The notes under the pieces are model-generated. The model was not told the DNA's origin, searched no databases, and was given only the letters and a program-made list of their open reading frames with translations. From Mycobacterium paraense (GTDB lineage Bacteria > Actinomycetota > Actinomycetes > Mycobacteriales > Mycobacteriaceae), in assembly GCF_002101815.1 (NCBI RefSeq), contig NZ_LQPM01000020.1:1-64000 (forward strand): DNA of 64,000 nucleotides, read 5' to 3'. Both the position numbers and the translations under genes were made by a program. Below are positions 1-8,210 of this stretch, piece by piece; the stretch's first letter is position 1; every line of letters starts with the position of its first letter.

Positions 1-119
1 CGACGACGCCACAGCGCACTCGCAGGACGACCCCCGATCAGCCGACTGCGACCAACCTGATGACCGAGTACAGCTAGCGCGCATTCGATGATCGCTCAAC
101 CCCAACGAGCGTGACGCTG

Positions 120-162
120 GCCGCACACTCGGCGCCGAGTGTGCGGCTGGCCGCACACTCGG
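120..162 (-). terminator. GC-rich hairpin cluster downstream of fadE
   Basis: Positions 120-147 form a perfect 28-bp palindrome with 14-bp arms. The right arm can pair instead with a third copy at 151-162, giving a 12-bp stem (135-146 with 151-162) and a 4-nt loop. It lies just beyond the stop codon of the minus-strand acyl-CoA dehydrogenase at 171, where a transcription terminator would act. There is no U-tract, which is common in mycobacteria. The terminator role is inferred from position and structure. The remaining bases 1-119 show nothing I can assign. Confidence 0.5.
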
Positions 163-170
163 GGAAAACG

Positions 171-1346
171 TCAGCCGCGCGGCAGGCCGAGCACTCGCTG
201 CGCGATGATGTTGCGCTGAATCTCCGAGGTGCCGCCGGCGATCGTCCCGGAAAAGCTTCGGGCGTAACGCTCGAACCAGCTGGCGAAGTAGTGGTCGAGG
301 TTCATGTGCGCGTACGGTCCCGTCAGGCCCGGGTGAACGAGCCCGTCGGAGCCCGCCGACGTCAGCGCGAGCTCCATGCCACGCAGCTCGGCCTCGGACC
401 CGAGCAGCTTGAGCACCGAGATCGCCGCCACGTCGTCCTCGCCGCGCGCGGCGCGGGCCAACGCCACCGAACCCAGCAGGCGCAGCGCCTGCTTGTCCAT
501 GATGGTGCTGGCGTACTGGTCGCGCTCGACCTCGGTGCTGGGATGGAAGTCGTCGATCATGTTGTCGAGGCGATCGGCGAAACCCAGCCACATCATCGTG
601 CGTTCGTGCCCCAGCGACCCGTTGGCGACGCGCCAGCCCTGGTCGAGCTCGCCGACCAGGTTTTCCGCCGGTACCCGCACGTCGGTGAAGAACACCTCGT
701 TGAAATCGAGATCGTCGGCACCACAGATCGAGGGGAACGGGCGGCGCACCAGGCCCGGGCTGTCGGTGGGGATGATCAGGGCGCTGATTCCCTTGTGCTT
801 CGGCGCATCCGGGTTCGTGCGCACGAAGGTCAGCAGGACGTCGGCGTCATGCGCCCCGGAGGTCCACACCTTCTGCCCGTTCACGACGAAGTGGTCGCCA
901 TCGAGCACCGCCCGGGTGCGCAACGACGCCAGATCCGAGCCCGCGCTGGGTTCGCTCATCCCGAGCGACGCGGTGATCTCCGCCCTCAGGATCGGCACCG
1001 CCCAGCGCCGCTTCTGTTCGTCGCTGCCGAACGACAACAGCGACGCCCCAACGATGTTGACGCCCTGGGGGTTGAAGCTGTGGTAGATCCGGCGGCGGCT
1101 GAGCTCCTCGAGATAGACGAACTGCTGAATGACCGACGCGTTGCGGCCGCCGAATTCCGGTGGCTGGCTGGGCAGCAGCCAGCCGTTGTCGAACAGCAGG
1201 CGCTGCCAGTCGCGCGCCCACTGCGGCATGTGGGAAACCGACCGGGGACGCTCCAGCGTTTCGCTTGCGTCGGGCAGGTTTTCGTCGAGGAACGCCGCGA
1301 ACTCCGCCCGGAACGCCTCGACGTCGGGGTCAAAAGTCAGCTGCAC
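171..1346 (-). CDS. Acyl-CoA dehydrogenase (FadE family), large partner
   Basis: FAD-dependent alpha,beta-dehydrogenation of an acyl-CoA thioester, in the cytoplasm. The 391-residue length is typical of the family. Visible signatures are the flavin-contact motif SEPSAGSD (131-138), WTS (161-163) and the C-terminal GGTSEIQRNIIA (371-382). The ATG overlaps the 3' end of the upstream fadE by 17 bp, so the two are co-transcribed and probably translationally coupled. This fits mycobacterial alpha2beta2 dehydrogenases that act on bulky side chains or rings. Two same-length paralogues lie at 10337 and 34904. Family assignment is firm; the substrate is unknown. Confidence 0.93.
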   Translation of the reverse strand: MQLTFDPDVEAFRAEFAAFLDENLPDASETLERPRSVSHMPQWARDWQRLLFDNGWLLPSQPPEFGGRNASVIQQFVYLEELSRRRIYHSFNPQGVNIVGASLLSFGSDEQKRRWAVPILRAEITASLGMSEPSAGSDLASLRTRAVLDGDHFVVNGQKVWTSGAHDADVLLTFVRTNPDAPKHKGISALIIPTDSPGLVRRPFPSICGADDLDFNEVFFTDVRVPAENLVGELDQGWRVANGSLGHERTMMWLGFADRLDNMIDDFHPSTEVERDQYASTIMDKQALRLLGSVALARAARGEDDVAAISVLKLLGSEAELRGMELALTSAGSDGLVHPGLTGPYAHMNLDHYFASWFERYARSFSGTIAGGTSEIQRNIIAQRVLGLPRG

Positions 1347-2328
1347 GGTACTCCTCGGCGATTCGCGCCCGGTGTTCCGCCGCGCCGCCGAGCATCAGCT
1401 CGCCCGCCTTGGCTCGCTTGAGCGCGAACTGCAGGTCGTTCTCCCACGTGAATCCCATCGCGCCGAAAAGCTGTAAGCCATGCCGGAATACGAGCGACTG
1501 GCACTCCCCCGCCGACGCCTTGGCCATCGCGGCGGCGAGCCGGCGCCGGGGATCGTCGGCGGCGATGGTCAGCGCGGCGAAGTAGGCCAGCGCCCGGGCG
1601 CGTTCCACCGCGACATGCATGTCCGCGGCCTTGTGCTGGACAGCCTGAAACGAGCCGATCGGCACGCCGAATTGCTGTCGGTTGCGGACGTGGTCGAGGA
1701 CCATGTCGAGGATGCGCTGGCAGGCGCCGACCGTCGTGATCGCCATGCCCGTCAGCGCGAGGTGGTGCGCGCGCTCGGCGTCGACGACGAGCCGGGCGCT
1801 GTCGGGCACGCGGACTTCGCCGAACGACAGGTCGGCGACGTGAAGGACCGGGTCGAACACCGCCGAGCGGCGGGCCGAAACCTGGTTGGCCGCGACGACG
1901 AATACGCCGGCGTCGGTCACCACGGCCAGCCGGTCGACGCGATCGCCGTCGAGGACGTGGCGGGCCGTGCCGTCCAGCACCCAGCCGTCGGCGTCCCGGT
2001 GCGCGGTCACCCCGCGGTGCACGGCCGTGCCCGACTCGTGCGGGTCGAACCGGTCGGCGGCCAACGGGGCGTACTGGCTCATCGTCGCCAGGAAGGGCGT
2101 GGGGTCGGTCGCGCGCCCCAACTCCTCGAGCACGATGGCCAACTCGACGGCGCCGGCCGGATCGTTCAGCTCGGTCCAGCCCTGGTCGACATACGACTTC
2201 CATCGCGGGCTCGGGTCGACGCCGTCCTCGGCCACGCTGCGCACCAGCGACGGCGGGCACTGCTTGGCGACGACGTCGCGAACGGTCTTCTGCCACAGCC
2301 GCTGATCGGCATCGAACTCCAACAGCAT
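1330..2328 (-). CDS. Acyl-CoA dehydrogenase-like (FadE) small partner
   Basis: A shortened acyl-CoA dehydrogenase of 332 residues. The C-terminal helical domain is clear, with NRQQFGVPIGSFQAVQ at about 216-231 and the LQLFGAMGFTWE segment near 286-297. The central EPGAGSD flavin motif is missing. Such truncated partners form heterotetramers with a full-length FadE, and the next gene downstream (171-1346) is exactly that. A GGAGG ribosome site precedes the ATG. A perfect GAGAAT-N3-ATTCTC dyad sits 32 bp upstream at 2360, so this is the promoter-proximal gene of the pair. Substrate unknown. Confidence 0.9.
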   Translation of the reverse strand: MLLEFDADQRLWQKTVRDVVAKQCPPSLVRSVAEDGVDPSPRWKSYVDQGWTELNDPAGAVELAIVLEELGRATDPTPFLATMSQYAPLAADRFDPHESGTAVHRGVTAHRDADGWVLDGTARHVLDGDRVDRLAVVTDAGVFVVAANQVSARRSAVFDPVLHVADLSFGEVRVPDSARLVVDAERAHHLALTGMAITTVGACQRILDMVLDHVRNRQQFGVPIGSFQAVQHKAADMHVAVERARALAYFAALTIAADDPRRRLAAAMAKASAGECQSLVFRHGLQLFGAMGFTWENDLQFALKRAKAGELMLGGAAEHRARIAEEYRAADF

Positions 2329-2359
2329 CCGGGCCGCCTCCTGTCGTCACCGCCGTCGC

Positions 2360-2374
2360 GAGAATAACATTCTC
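2360..2374. promoter_or_regulatory. Perfect GAGAAT-N3-ATTCTC operator candidate (site 1)
   Basis: A 15-bp perfect dyad (GAGAAT AAC ATTCTC) in the 76-bp gap upstream of the fadE pair reading leftwards from 2328. The same dyad recurs at 28834, 36162 and 37014, always in a promoter position. Its size and symmetry fit a TetR-family operator. The TetR gene at 36232 is the best candidate regulator because it has a copy directly upstream. Binding is inferred. Confidence 0.65.
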
Positions 2375-2404
2375 TCTCGCGGAAGCGGTAATCTCGGAAA
2401 CCGG

Positions 2405-3070
2405 TTATGGGTTACCCGAGGCGCTAGCGGCCACCAGCTCGTGGGCCGGCCCGTCCCAGCGGTCCAGGTTGACGAACTCGGCAAGCGGGCGACGGCGCAG
2501 CGGCCCGTGCTTGCCCTTGGGCCACCCGACCACGACATGGCCGGCGACCAACCAGCCGTCGGGGATGCCGACGGCTTCGCGCAACAGCTGCTCGCCGCCA
2601 TAGGAAGCCCAGCTGGTGAGGCACGCGCCCAAGCCCTGGGCCCGCGCCGCCAGCAGGAAGTTCTGCATCGCGGGAAAGATGGACCCGCCCAGCAGCAGCT
2701 CAGAAGCCGTCGGGTAGTGCTGCTGCGCGAACAACACCGAAGTGAACTCGCCCGCGCGGTCGTGCAACTCATAGGTCGCGCGGTAGGTGCGGGCACGGCG
2801 GCTGTTGTCGCCGTCGGCGGGCCGGCTCATCCCGTAAACGGGTTCGATCACTTCCAGGGCGTGGGCCGCCGCCTTGGCGACCACGGCCCGCAGCTCGGGT
2901 GACCGCAACACCACGAACCGCCAGCCCTGCGCGTTCGCGCCCGAGGGGGCCCAGCGGGCCGCCTCGAGGCAGCGCGCCAGGGTCGCGTCGTCGACCGGCT
3001 CGTCGGTGAACCGCCGGATGGTCCGGGCGGTCGACATCACCTCCCAGACGTCGTTGGTTGCTCCGGTCAT
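2405..3070 (-). CDS. Nitroreductase-family FMN oxidoreductase
   Basis: An FMN-dependent NAD(P)H oxidoreductase of the nitroreductase fold, 221 residues, the usual size. The N-terminal TARTIRRF (about 13-20) and APSGANAQ (about 41-48) match the FMN-phosphate binding regions of the family. No transmembrane segment or signal peptide is visible. A GGGAG ribosome site precedes the ATG. It is divergent from the decarboxylase-like gene at 3147, with 76 bp between the two starts. Members reduce quinones, nitro groups or activated double bonds; the substrate cannot be read from sequence. Confidence 0.88.
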   Translation of the reverse strand: MTGATNDVWEVMSTARTIRRFTDEPVDDATLARCLEAARWAPSGANAQGWRFVVLRSPELRAVVAKAAAHALEVIEPVYGMSRPADGDNSRRARTYRATYELHDRAGEFTSVLFAQQHYPTASELLLGGSIFPAMQNFLLAARAQGLGACLTSWASYGGEQLLREAVGIPDGWLVAGHVVVGWPKGKHGPLRRRPLAEFVNLDRWDGPAHELVAASASGNP

Positions 3071-3091
3071 CGCTTCTCCCTTGCGGCCGTG

Positions 3092-3117
3092 CTGCTATAC
3101 GAAGGTCATATCAGCAG
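3092..3117. promoter_or_regulatory. Imperfect inverted repeat in divergent promoter region
   Basis: CTGCTATA at 3092-3099 is mirrored by TATCAGCAG at 3109-3117, with one unpaired base. It lies between the divergent nitroreductase (start 3070) and the carboxymuconolactone-decarboxylase-like gene (start 3147). It could be a shared operator. The imperfection makes this a weak call. Confidence 0.25.
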
Positions 3118-3146
3118 AGCGCCCGGAGCCGTCAAAGGAGAGACCA

Positions 3147-3527
3147 GTGGATCGCGAAACTTACCAACGAGGACTTGAAATCCGCTCCGCGGTGCTGGGC
3201 GAGGACTACGTCAACCGGGCGCTGGCGAACGCGAACGACTTCACCCAGCCTCTGCAAGACCTCGTCACCGAGTACTGCTGGGGCGCGGTGTGGGGCCGTG
3301 AGGGGCTGGCCCGCAAGACCCGCAGCATGCTCAACCTGGCCATGATCTCGGTCCTCAACCGCCCCAACGAATTGCGCACGCACGTCAAGGCGGCGCTGAC
3401 CAACGGAGTCACGCGCGACGAAATCCGAGAGATATTCCTTCAGGTCGCGATCTACGCGGGCGTGCCCGCCGCCGTCGACAGCTTCCGCGTCGCGAGCGAG
3501 GCGTTCGCCGAAGCGGACGAGGCCTAG
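3147..3527 (+). CDS. Carboxymuconolactone decarboxylase family protein (PcaC-like)
   Basis: A 126-residue all-helical protein matching PcaC-type carboxymuconolactone decarboxylases. Visible motifs are EYCWG (42-46), the RSM segment at 59-61, ELRTHV with the conserved His79, and the C-terminal YAGVPAA. PcaC acts in the protocatechuate branch of aromatic degradation, but many relatives have other roles. No other beta-ketoadipate gene is nearby, so the true reaction is open. The GTG start is chosen because AAAGGAG lies 8 nt upstream and family similarity begins there. It precedes the dehydrogenase at 3537 by 9 bp, so the two form an operon. Confidence 0.88.
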   Translation: MDRETYQRGLEIRSAVLGEDYVNRALANANDFTQPLQDLVTEYCWGAVWGREGLARKTRSMLNLAMISVLNRPNELRTHVKAALTNGVTRDEIREIFLQVAIYAGVPAAVDSFRVASEAFAEADEA

Positions 3528-3536
3528 GGCACCGCG

Positions 3537-4430
3537 ATGCGGATCGGGTTCATCGGCTTGGGAAACATGGGCTTTCCCATGGCAGTTCGCCTCGTTCGGG
3601 ACAACCACGACGTCGTCGCGTTCGACACGCGCGCCGACGCGCTCGACCGGATCGTGGCGCTCGGAGCGCAAGCCGCCTCGTCGGCGAAGGACGTCGCCGA
3701 TCGCGCCGAAACGGTCATGGCCAGCCTCCCGTCGCCGGCCGCCTCGCTCGAGGTGGCGACCGGCGCCGGCGGCGTGATCGACGGGTCGCGCGTCAAGCGC
3801 TATGTCGACCTGTCGACCATCGGAAGCCAAGCGGCGACCCAGATTCATGACCGGCTGGGCCGGCGGAACATCGCGGCGATCGACAGCCCGGTGAGCGGCG
3901 GCGTCGGCGGGGCCCAAAACGGATCGCTCGCCCTCATGGTGTCCGGGCCGCGCGACGAATTCGACGTCATACGAACCGCACTCGAAACGCTCGGCAAGCC
4001 CATCTATGTCGGCGACCAGCCCGGCGCGGCACAGACGATGAAGCTCGCCAACAACATGCTGGCGGCCAACGTCTTGGCCGCCACCGCGGAGGTCGTCGTG
4101 ATGGGCGTCAAGGCCGGCCTGGACCCCGACGTGATGATCGACGTGCTCAACGCGGGCTCGGGCGGGACGAGCGCCAGCCGCGACAAGTTCCCGCGCGCGA
4201 TCCTCCCGCGAACCTTCGATTACGGCTTTGCCACCGGGCTGATGGTCAAGGATCTGCGGCTCTACCTCGACGAGGCCCGCGCGCTGGGCGTGCCCGCCCA
4301 GATCGCCACGACGATCGGCCGGCTCTGGGAGGCGTCCGCAGCCGACGAGGGCCCGGACTCCGACTTCACGACGGTCATCAAGCCGCTGGAAAGGGCGGCG
4401 GGCGTGACCGTGGCCCGGCGTCCCGGCTAG
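3537..4430 (+). CDS. NAD(P)-dependent beta-hydroxyacid dehydrogenase (3-hydroxyisobutyrate dehydrogenase-like)
   Basis: A soluble dehydrogenase of 297 residues. The Rossmann motif GLGNMGFPMA starts at residue 7, the substrate-binding SPVSGGVGGA lies near 120, and the catalytic lysine is in MKLANNML near 165. These are the marks of the 3-hydroxyisobutyrate/tartronate-semialdehyde dehydrogenase family. It sits 9 bp after the PcaC-like gene in the same operon. Two further members of the family occur at 16891 and 17706. The substrate is probably a short beta-hydroxy acid or its derivative, but this is inferred from family only. Confidence 0.88.
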   Translation: MRIGFIGLGNMGFPMAVRLVRDNHDVVAFDTRADALDRIVALGAQAASSAKDVADRAETVMASLPSPAASLEVATGAGGVIDGSRVKRYVDLSTIGSQAATQIHDRLGRRNIAAIDSPVSGGVGGAQNGSLALMVSGPRDEFDVIRTALETLGKPIYVGDQPGAAQTMKLANNMLAANVLAATAEVVVMGVKAGLDPDVMIDVLNAGSGGTSASRDKFPRAILPRTFDYGFATGLMVKDLRLYLDEARALGVPAQIATTIGRLWEASAADEGPDSDFTTVIKPLERAAGVTVARRPG

Positions 4431-4466
4431 CCCGTCGATCCGGTCTCCCGCCCTTCGCCAAGACGC

Positions 4467-4481
4467 GAGAATGGTATTATC
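4467..4481. promoter_or_regulatory. Near-match GAGAAT-N3-ATTaTC operator candidate
   Basis: GAGAAT GGT ATTATC matches the recurring GAGAAT-N3-ATTCTC dyad at 11 of 12 positions. It lies in the 217-bp gap ahead of the amidohydrolase operon that begins at 4648. The same gap holds a small hairpin, CCCTG-TTAG-CAGGG, at 4521-4534. TTGACC at 4573-4578 could serve as a -35 element, but no convincing -10 is positioned with it. Confidence 0.4.
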
Positions 4482-4647
4482 CAGTTTCAAGAACGATACT
4501 TGCGAATGCGGCCACGAAATCCCTGTTAGCAGGGAAGATGATTAAACGAAACGCTTACCGGAAACCCATTGATTGACCGTTGAAGAGACTGTTAGATTAT
4601 CTATCATATGACCCGCCTGGGCTCACTTTGGCTAACCGGGCCGAAGG

Positions 4648-5748
4648 ATGGCTTTCGTGATCGAACACCCTGATGGCAGCCGCACACCGTTGATCGACGC
4701 GAGCGTGCACATCTTCTTCCCCTCCAACCGAGACCTGCGGAAGGTGCTGCGCGAACCGTTCAAGAGCCGCGGCTTCCCGGACTACGAAATGGACTGGTAC
4801 GGCGCTCCGGGCGGCGAGTATGCGCCCAACACGGAAGGCCCGGACGGTCAGTACCCCGGCTCGGACCCCGAATTCGTTGCCCACGAACTGTTTTCGAAGC
4901 GCGGCGTCGACGTGGCGGTCCTACATCCGATGGGGCGCGGGATCATGCCGGACCGGCACCTGGGCAGCGCCCTGCACGCCGCGCACAACGAGATGATGGT
5001 GTCCGACTGGCTGGATTCCAGCGAATTCGGCGAGCGGTTCCGCGGCACCATCCGGGTCAACCCCGACGACATCCCCGGGGCGCTCCGCGAGATCGAGAAA
5101 TGGCGCGGGCATCCGCGAGTGGTACAGATCGGCGTGCCGCTGCAGTCGCGCGAGGTGTACGGCAAGCCGCAGTTCTGGCCGCTGTGGGAGGCCGCGGCCG
5201 ACGCCGGTCTCCCGGTGGCCGCGCACATCGAAGTGGGCAACGGGATCATGTTTCCGCCGACGCCGTCCGGGAACACGCGCACCTACGAGCAGTACGTCAG
5301 CTTCATGGCGCTGAACTACATCTATCACCTGATGAACATGATCGCCGAGGGCGTCTTCGAGCGCTTCGCCGGACTCCAATTCGTGTGGGCCGACGGCGCG
5401 GCGGACTTCGTGACGCCGTTCATCTGGCGGATGGACACCTTCGGCCGGCCGCACCTCGAACAGACGCCGTGGGCGCCGCGGATCCCGAGCGACTACCTGC
5501 CCGGCCACGTGTACTTCGTGCAGGGCAGCCTCGACGGCCCCGGTGACGTCGACTTCGCCGGCGAATGGTTCGGCTTCACCGGCAAGGAAGACATGGTGAT
5601 GTTCGGCTCCAGCTACCCGCATTGGCAGTTCGGCGACGCCAAGAAGCTGCCCACGGCGTTATCGGCCGAGCAGCGCGAGAAAGTGTGCTGGCGCAATGCG
5701 GCGCGCCTGTACGGCATAGACATCCCCGCCGGAGTGGGCGCACAGTAG
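4648..5748 (+). CDS. Amidohydrolase-2 family TIM-barrel protein with degenerate metal site
   Basis: A 366-residue member of the ACMSD/LigW-type amidohydrolase family, whose members hydrolyse or decarboxylate cyclic acids. The fold is clear: AAHIE near 191, a WRMDTF segment near 260 and a C-terminal YPHW at 323-326. The ligand positions are altered compared with its neighbour at 5778. The N-terminal motif is DASVH (17-21), the Glu of the E-G/H-G/A motif is Asp in VWADGAA, and the usual SDYPH Asp is Ser322. It may be a non-catalytic partner of the next gene, 29 bp downstream. First gene of a + strand operon running to 8205. Confidence 0.85.
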   Translation: MAFVIEHPDGSRTPLIDASVHIFFPSNRDLRKVLREPFKSRGFPDYEMDWYGAPGGEYAPNTEGPDGQYPGSDPEFVAHELFSKRGVDVAVLHPMGRGIMPDRHLGSALHAAHNEMMVSDWLDSSEFGERFRGTIRVNPDDIPGALREIEKWRGHPRVVQIGVPLQSREVYGKPQFWPLWEAAADAGLPVAAHIEVGNGIMFPPTPSGNTRTYEQYVSFMALNYIYHLMNMIAEGVFERFAGLQFVWADGAADFVTPFIWRMDTFGRPHLEQTPWAPRIPSDYLPGHVYFVQGSLDGPGDVDFAGEWFGFTGKEDMVMFGSSYPHWQFGDAKKLPTALSAEQREKVCWRNAARLYGIDIPAGVGAQ

Positions 5749-5777
5749 AGCTAACACGGCAGACTGAGGAGATTCAG

Positions 5778-6923
5778 ATGACGTTGACCCATTCGCAGGA
5801 GCGGGTTCCCGCTGCCGAGCGCATAGCCGTCCGATGCGTCGACTCGGATGTCCACCCGGCGCCCAAGCGCGGCGAGCTCGTCCCGTACATCCCCGAGCCC
5901 TGGCGCAGTAAGTACTTCCTCAATCGCAACGTGGGTGAGCTGATCTACTACGACGCGCCGGACTACGCGCACTCCTACGCGATGCGCGTGGACTCCTTCC
6001 CCGCCAACGGCGAATTCCCGTGCAGCGACCCGGATATGGCGTTCCGCCAGCTCATCATGGAGGCGGGTTCCGACATCGCGATCCTGGAACCGGCCGCCTA
6101 CCCGGCCCGGCTGCCCGAGGCCCAGCACGCGATGTCGTACGCGCTGAACGACTGGCAGGCCAATCACTGGCTGGACAGCCACAACAACTGGCACGAGCGG
6201 TGGCGCGGCTCGATCTGCCTCGCCATCGAGGAGCCTGAGGAGTCGGTGCGCGAAATCGAGCGCTGGGCCGGGCACCCGTTCATGGCACAGATCCTGATCA
6301 AGGCCGAGCCGAAGCCGTCGTGGGGCCATCCCAAGTACGACCCGATCTGGGCCGCCGCGACCAAGCACGACATCACCGTGAGTTGCCACCTGTCGCGCAG
6401 CCAGTACGACGAGCTACCCATCCCGCCGGTGGGCTTCCCCAGCTACAACCACGACTTCATGGTCACGTACTCGCTGCTGGCCGCGAACCAGGTGATGAGC
6501 CTGATCTTCGACGGCGTCTTCGACCGCTTCCCGACCCTGCGGATCGTCTTCGTCGAGCACGCATTCAGCTGGATCCTGCCGCTGATGTGGCGCATGGACG
6601 CGATCTACGAGTCACGCAAGCCGTGGGTGGACATCAAGCGCAAGCCGTCGGAGTACGTCAAGGACCACATCAAGTTCACCACCCAGCCGCTGGACTACCC
6701 AGAGGACAAGACGCAGCTGACCCGCGCGCTGGAATGGATGGAGTGCGAGAAGATCCTGCTCTTCTCCTCCGACTACCCGCACTGGACGTTCGACGACCCC
6801 CGCTGGTTGGTCAAGCACCTGCCCAAGGCGGCCCGCGATGCGGTGATGTACAAGAACGGCATCGCGACCTACCACCTGCCCGAGACCGTCCCGGTCCTCG
6901 AGGGTCAGACCCGGGTGCTCTGA
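5778..6923 (+). CDS. Amidohydrolase-2 family metal-dependent hydrolase/decarboxylase
   Basis: A TIM-barrel amidohydrolase of 381 residues with the expected motifs: DSDVH at 22-26, VSCH near 215, FVEHAFSW near 260 and SSDYPHW at 330-336 with Asp332. Family members include decarboxylases, hydratases and hydrolases of aromatic or cyclic acids. The ATG at 5778 is chosen because GAGGAG lies 7 nt upstream and similarity to the upstream paralogue begins there. It is paired with the degenerate paralogue at 4648 and followed after 1 nt by a Rieske ferredoxin. Substrate unknown. Confidence 0.88.
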   Translation: MTLTHSQERVPAAERIAVRCVDSDVHPAPKRGELVPYIPEPWRSKYFLNRNVGELIYYDAPDYAHSYAMRVDSFPANGEFPCSDPDMAFRQLIMEAGSDIAILEPAAYPARLPEAQHAMSYALNDWQANHWLDSHNNWHERWRGSICLAIEEPEESVREIERWAGHPFMAQILIKAEPKPSWGHPKYDPIWAAATKHDITVSCHLSRSQYDELPIPPVGFPSYNHDFMVTYSLLAANQVMSLIFDGVFDRFPTLRIVFVEHAFSWILPLMWRMDAIYESRKPWVDIKRKPSEYVKDHIKFTTQPLDYPEDKTQLTRALEWMECEKILLFSSDYPHWTFDDPRWLVKHLPKAARDAVMYKNGIATYHLPETVPVLEGQTRVL

Positions 6924-6924
6924 G

Positions 6925-7323
6925 TTGACCGAAGAAGCCAAACGGCCCGAGCCCCGTCTCGCCCAGGGCCGCGAGCACGTCGTTGCCACCGTGGACGAAA
7001 TTCCGCCGGGCAAGCACAAACTGGTCCCCATCGGGCGGCACGGCGTCGGAGTCTACAACGTCAACGGCAGCTTCTATGCGATCGCGAATTACTGCCCCCA
7101 CCAAGGGGGCCCGTTGTGTTCGGGCCGTGCGAGGGGGCGCACGATCGTCGACGAAACCGCGCCGGGCGACTCGGTGATGGTGCGCGACAAGGAGTACATC
7201 TACTGCCCCTGGCACCAATGGGGTTTCGAGCTGGCCACCGGTACGACTGCGGTCAAGCCCGAGTGGAGCATCCGCACCTATCCGGTGCGCGTCGTCGGCA
7301 ACGACGTTCTGGTGCAGGCCTAA
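6925..7323 (+). CDS. Rieske [2Fe-2S] ferredoxin-like protein
   Basis: A 132-residue Rieske protein. The cluster ligands are C57-x-H59 and C94-x2-H97, within CPHQGGPLC and CPWHQWG. It has no catalytic iron domain or transmembrane segment, so it is probably a soluble electron carrier, or a Rieske partner of an oxygenase. The TTG start follows the preceding stop after one nucleotide. An insert of about 30 residues between the two ligand pairs is longer than in many Rieske ferredoxins. Its redox partner is not obvious; the Rieske oxygenase at 29431 and the reductase at 8721 are candidates in the window. Confidence 0.88.
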   Translation: MTEEAKRPEPRLAQGREHVVATVDEIPPGKHKLVPIGRHGVGVYNVNGSFYAIANYCPHQGGPLCSGRARGRTIVDETAPGDSVMVRDKEYIYCPWHQWGFELATGTTAVKPEWSIRTYPVRVVGNDVLVQA

Positions 7324-7338
7324 CTACAGGAGAATCGG

Positions 7339-8205
7339 GTGCCTTCTATCGAGATCAACGGGGGAAACGTAGTCTACGAAATCCTCGGCGGCTCAGGCGA
7401 TCTCATCGCCCTGACGCCGGGTGGCCGGTTCAGCAAGGAGATCGAGGGCCTGCGGCCGCTCGCCGACGCGCTGGCCGCCGGCGGCTATCGGGTGTTGCTG
7501 TGGGACCGGCCCAATTGCGGCGCCTCCGACGTGCAGTTCTACGGCCAGAGCGAGTCGCACATGCGCGCCGAGACGCTGCACAAGCTGGTGACGGGGCTGG
7601 GCTTCGAGCGCTGCATTCTCGCCGGCGGATCCGGCGGCGCAAGGGATTCCATGCTGACCACCATGCTGTATCCCGAGATGGTCACCAAGCTCGTGGTGTG
7701 GAACATCGTCGGCGGCATCTACGGCACCTTCGTGCTGGGCTCGTTCTACATCATCCCCAGCATTCTCGCGGTGCGCGGCACCGGGATGGATGGCGTGGTG
7801 AAGGTGCAGGAGTGGCGCGATCGCATCGAGGAGAACCCGAACAACAAGCAGCGCTTCCTCGATTTCGACTCTGGCGAGTTCCTCAAGGTGATGCTGCGCT
7901 GGCTCAACGCTTTCGTGTCCAAGCCGGGGCAGACGATTCCGGGCGTCGAGGACGAGATGTTCGACCGGATCAAGGTGCCCACCTTGGTCATTCGCGGCGG
8001 CGAGAACGACATGGATCACCCGAAGCGGACGTCGCTCGAGGTCAGTTGCTTGATCAAGGGATCGAAGCTGATCGACCCGCCGTGGCCCGAGGACGCCTGG
8101 GAGCGCGCGTCCGAGGACCGCGCCGCGGGACGGGTGCAGCACTTCAACATGTTCGACACGTGGGTGCAGGCGGCGCCCGCGATCCTCGAGTTCCTGGGAT
8201 CGTGA
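7339..8205 (+). CDS. Alpha/beta hydrolase
   Basis: A 288-residue alpha/beta-hydrolase fold enzyme. The nucleophile elbow is GGSGGA with Ser98. A candidate acid/base pair is in the C-terminal third, with His in RVQHFNMF. It resembles C-C or ester hydrolases of ring-cleavage pathways in size. The GTG start has AGGAG 7 nt upstream. It closes the amidohydrolase-Rieske operon, 15 bp after the Rieske gene, and ends 5 bp before a converging gene. Reaction unassigned. Confidence 0.85.
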   Translation: MPSIEINGGNVVYEILGGSGDLIALTPGGRFSKEIEGLRPLADALAAGGYRVLLWDRPNCGASDVQFYGQSESHMRAETLHKLVTGLGFERCILAGGSGGARDSMLTTMLYPEMVTKLVVWNIVGGIYGTFVLGSFYIIPSILAVRGTGMDGVVKVQEWRDRIEENPNNKQRFLDFDSGEFLKVMLRWLNAFVSKPGQTIPGVEDEMFDRIKVPTLVIRGGENDMDHPKRTSLEVSCLIKGSKLIDPPWPEDAWERASEDRAAGRVQHFNMFDTWVQAAPAILEFLGS

Positions 8206-8210
8206 TGGCG

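Noticed and set aside
111-1421. 436-residue frame on the plus strand
   Set aside because: Antisense to acyl-CoA dehydrogenase; Arg/Gly-rich shadow.
3132-4490. 452-residue frame on the minus strand
   Set aside because: Antisense to the PcaC-like and dehydrogenase genes, without domain features.
7329-7338. GAGAAT in front of the alpha/beta hydrolase
   Set aside because: Part of the AGGAGAAT ribosome site, no second half-site, inside an operon.
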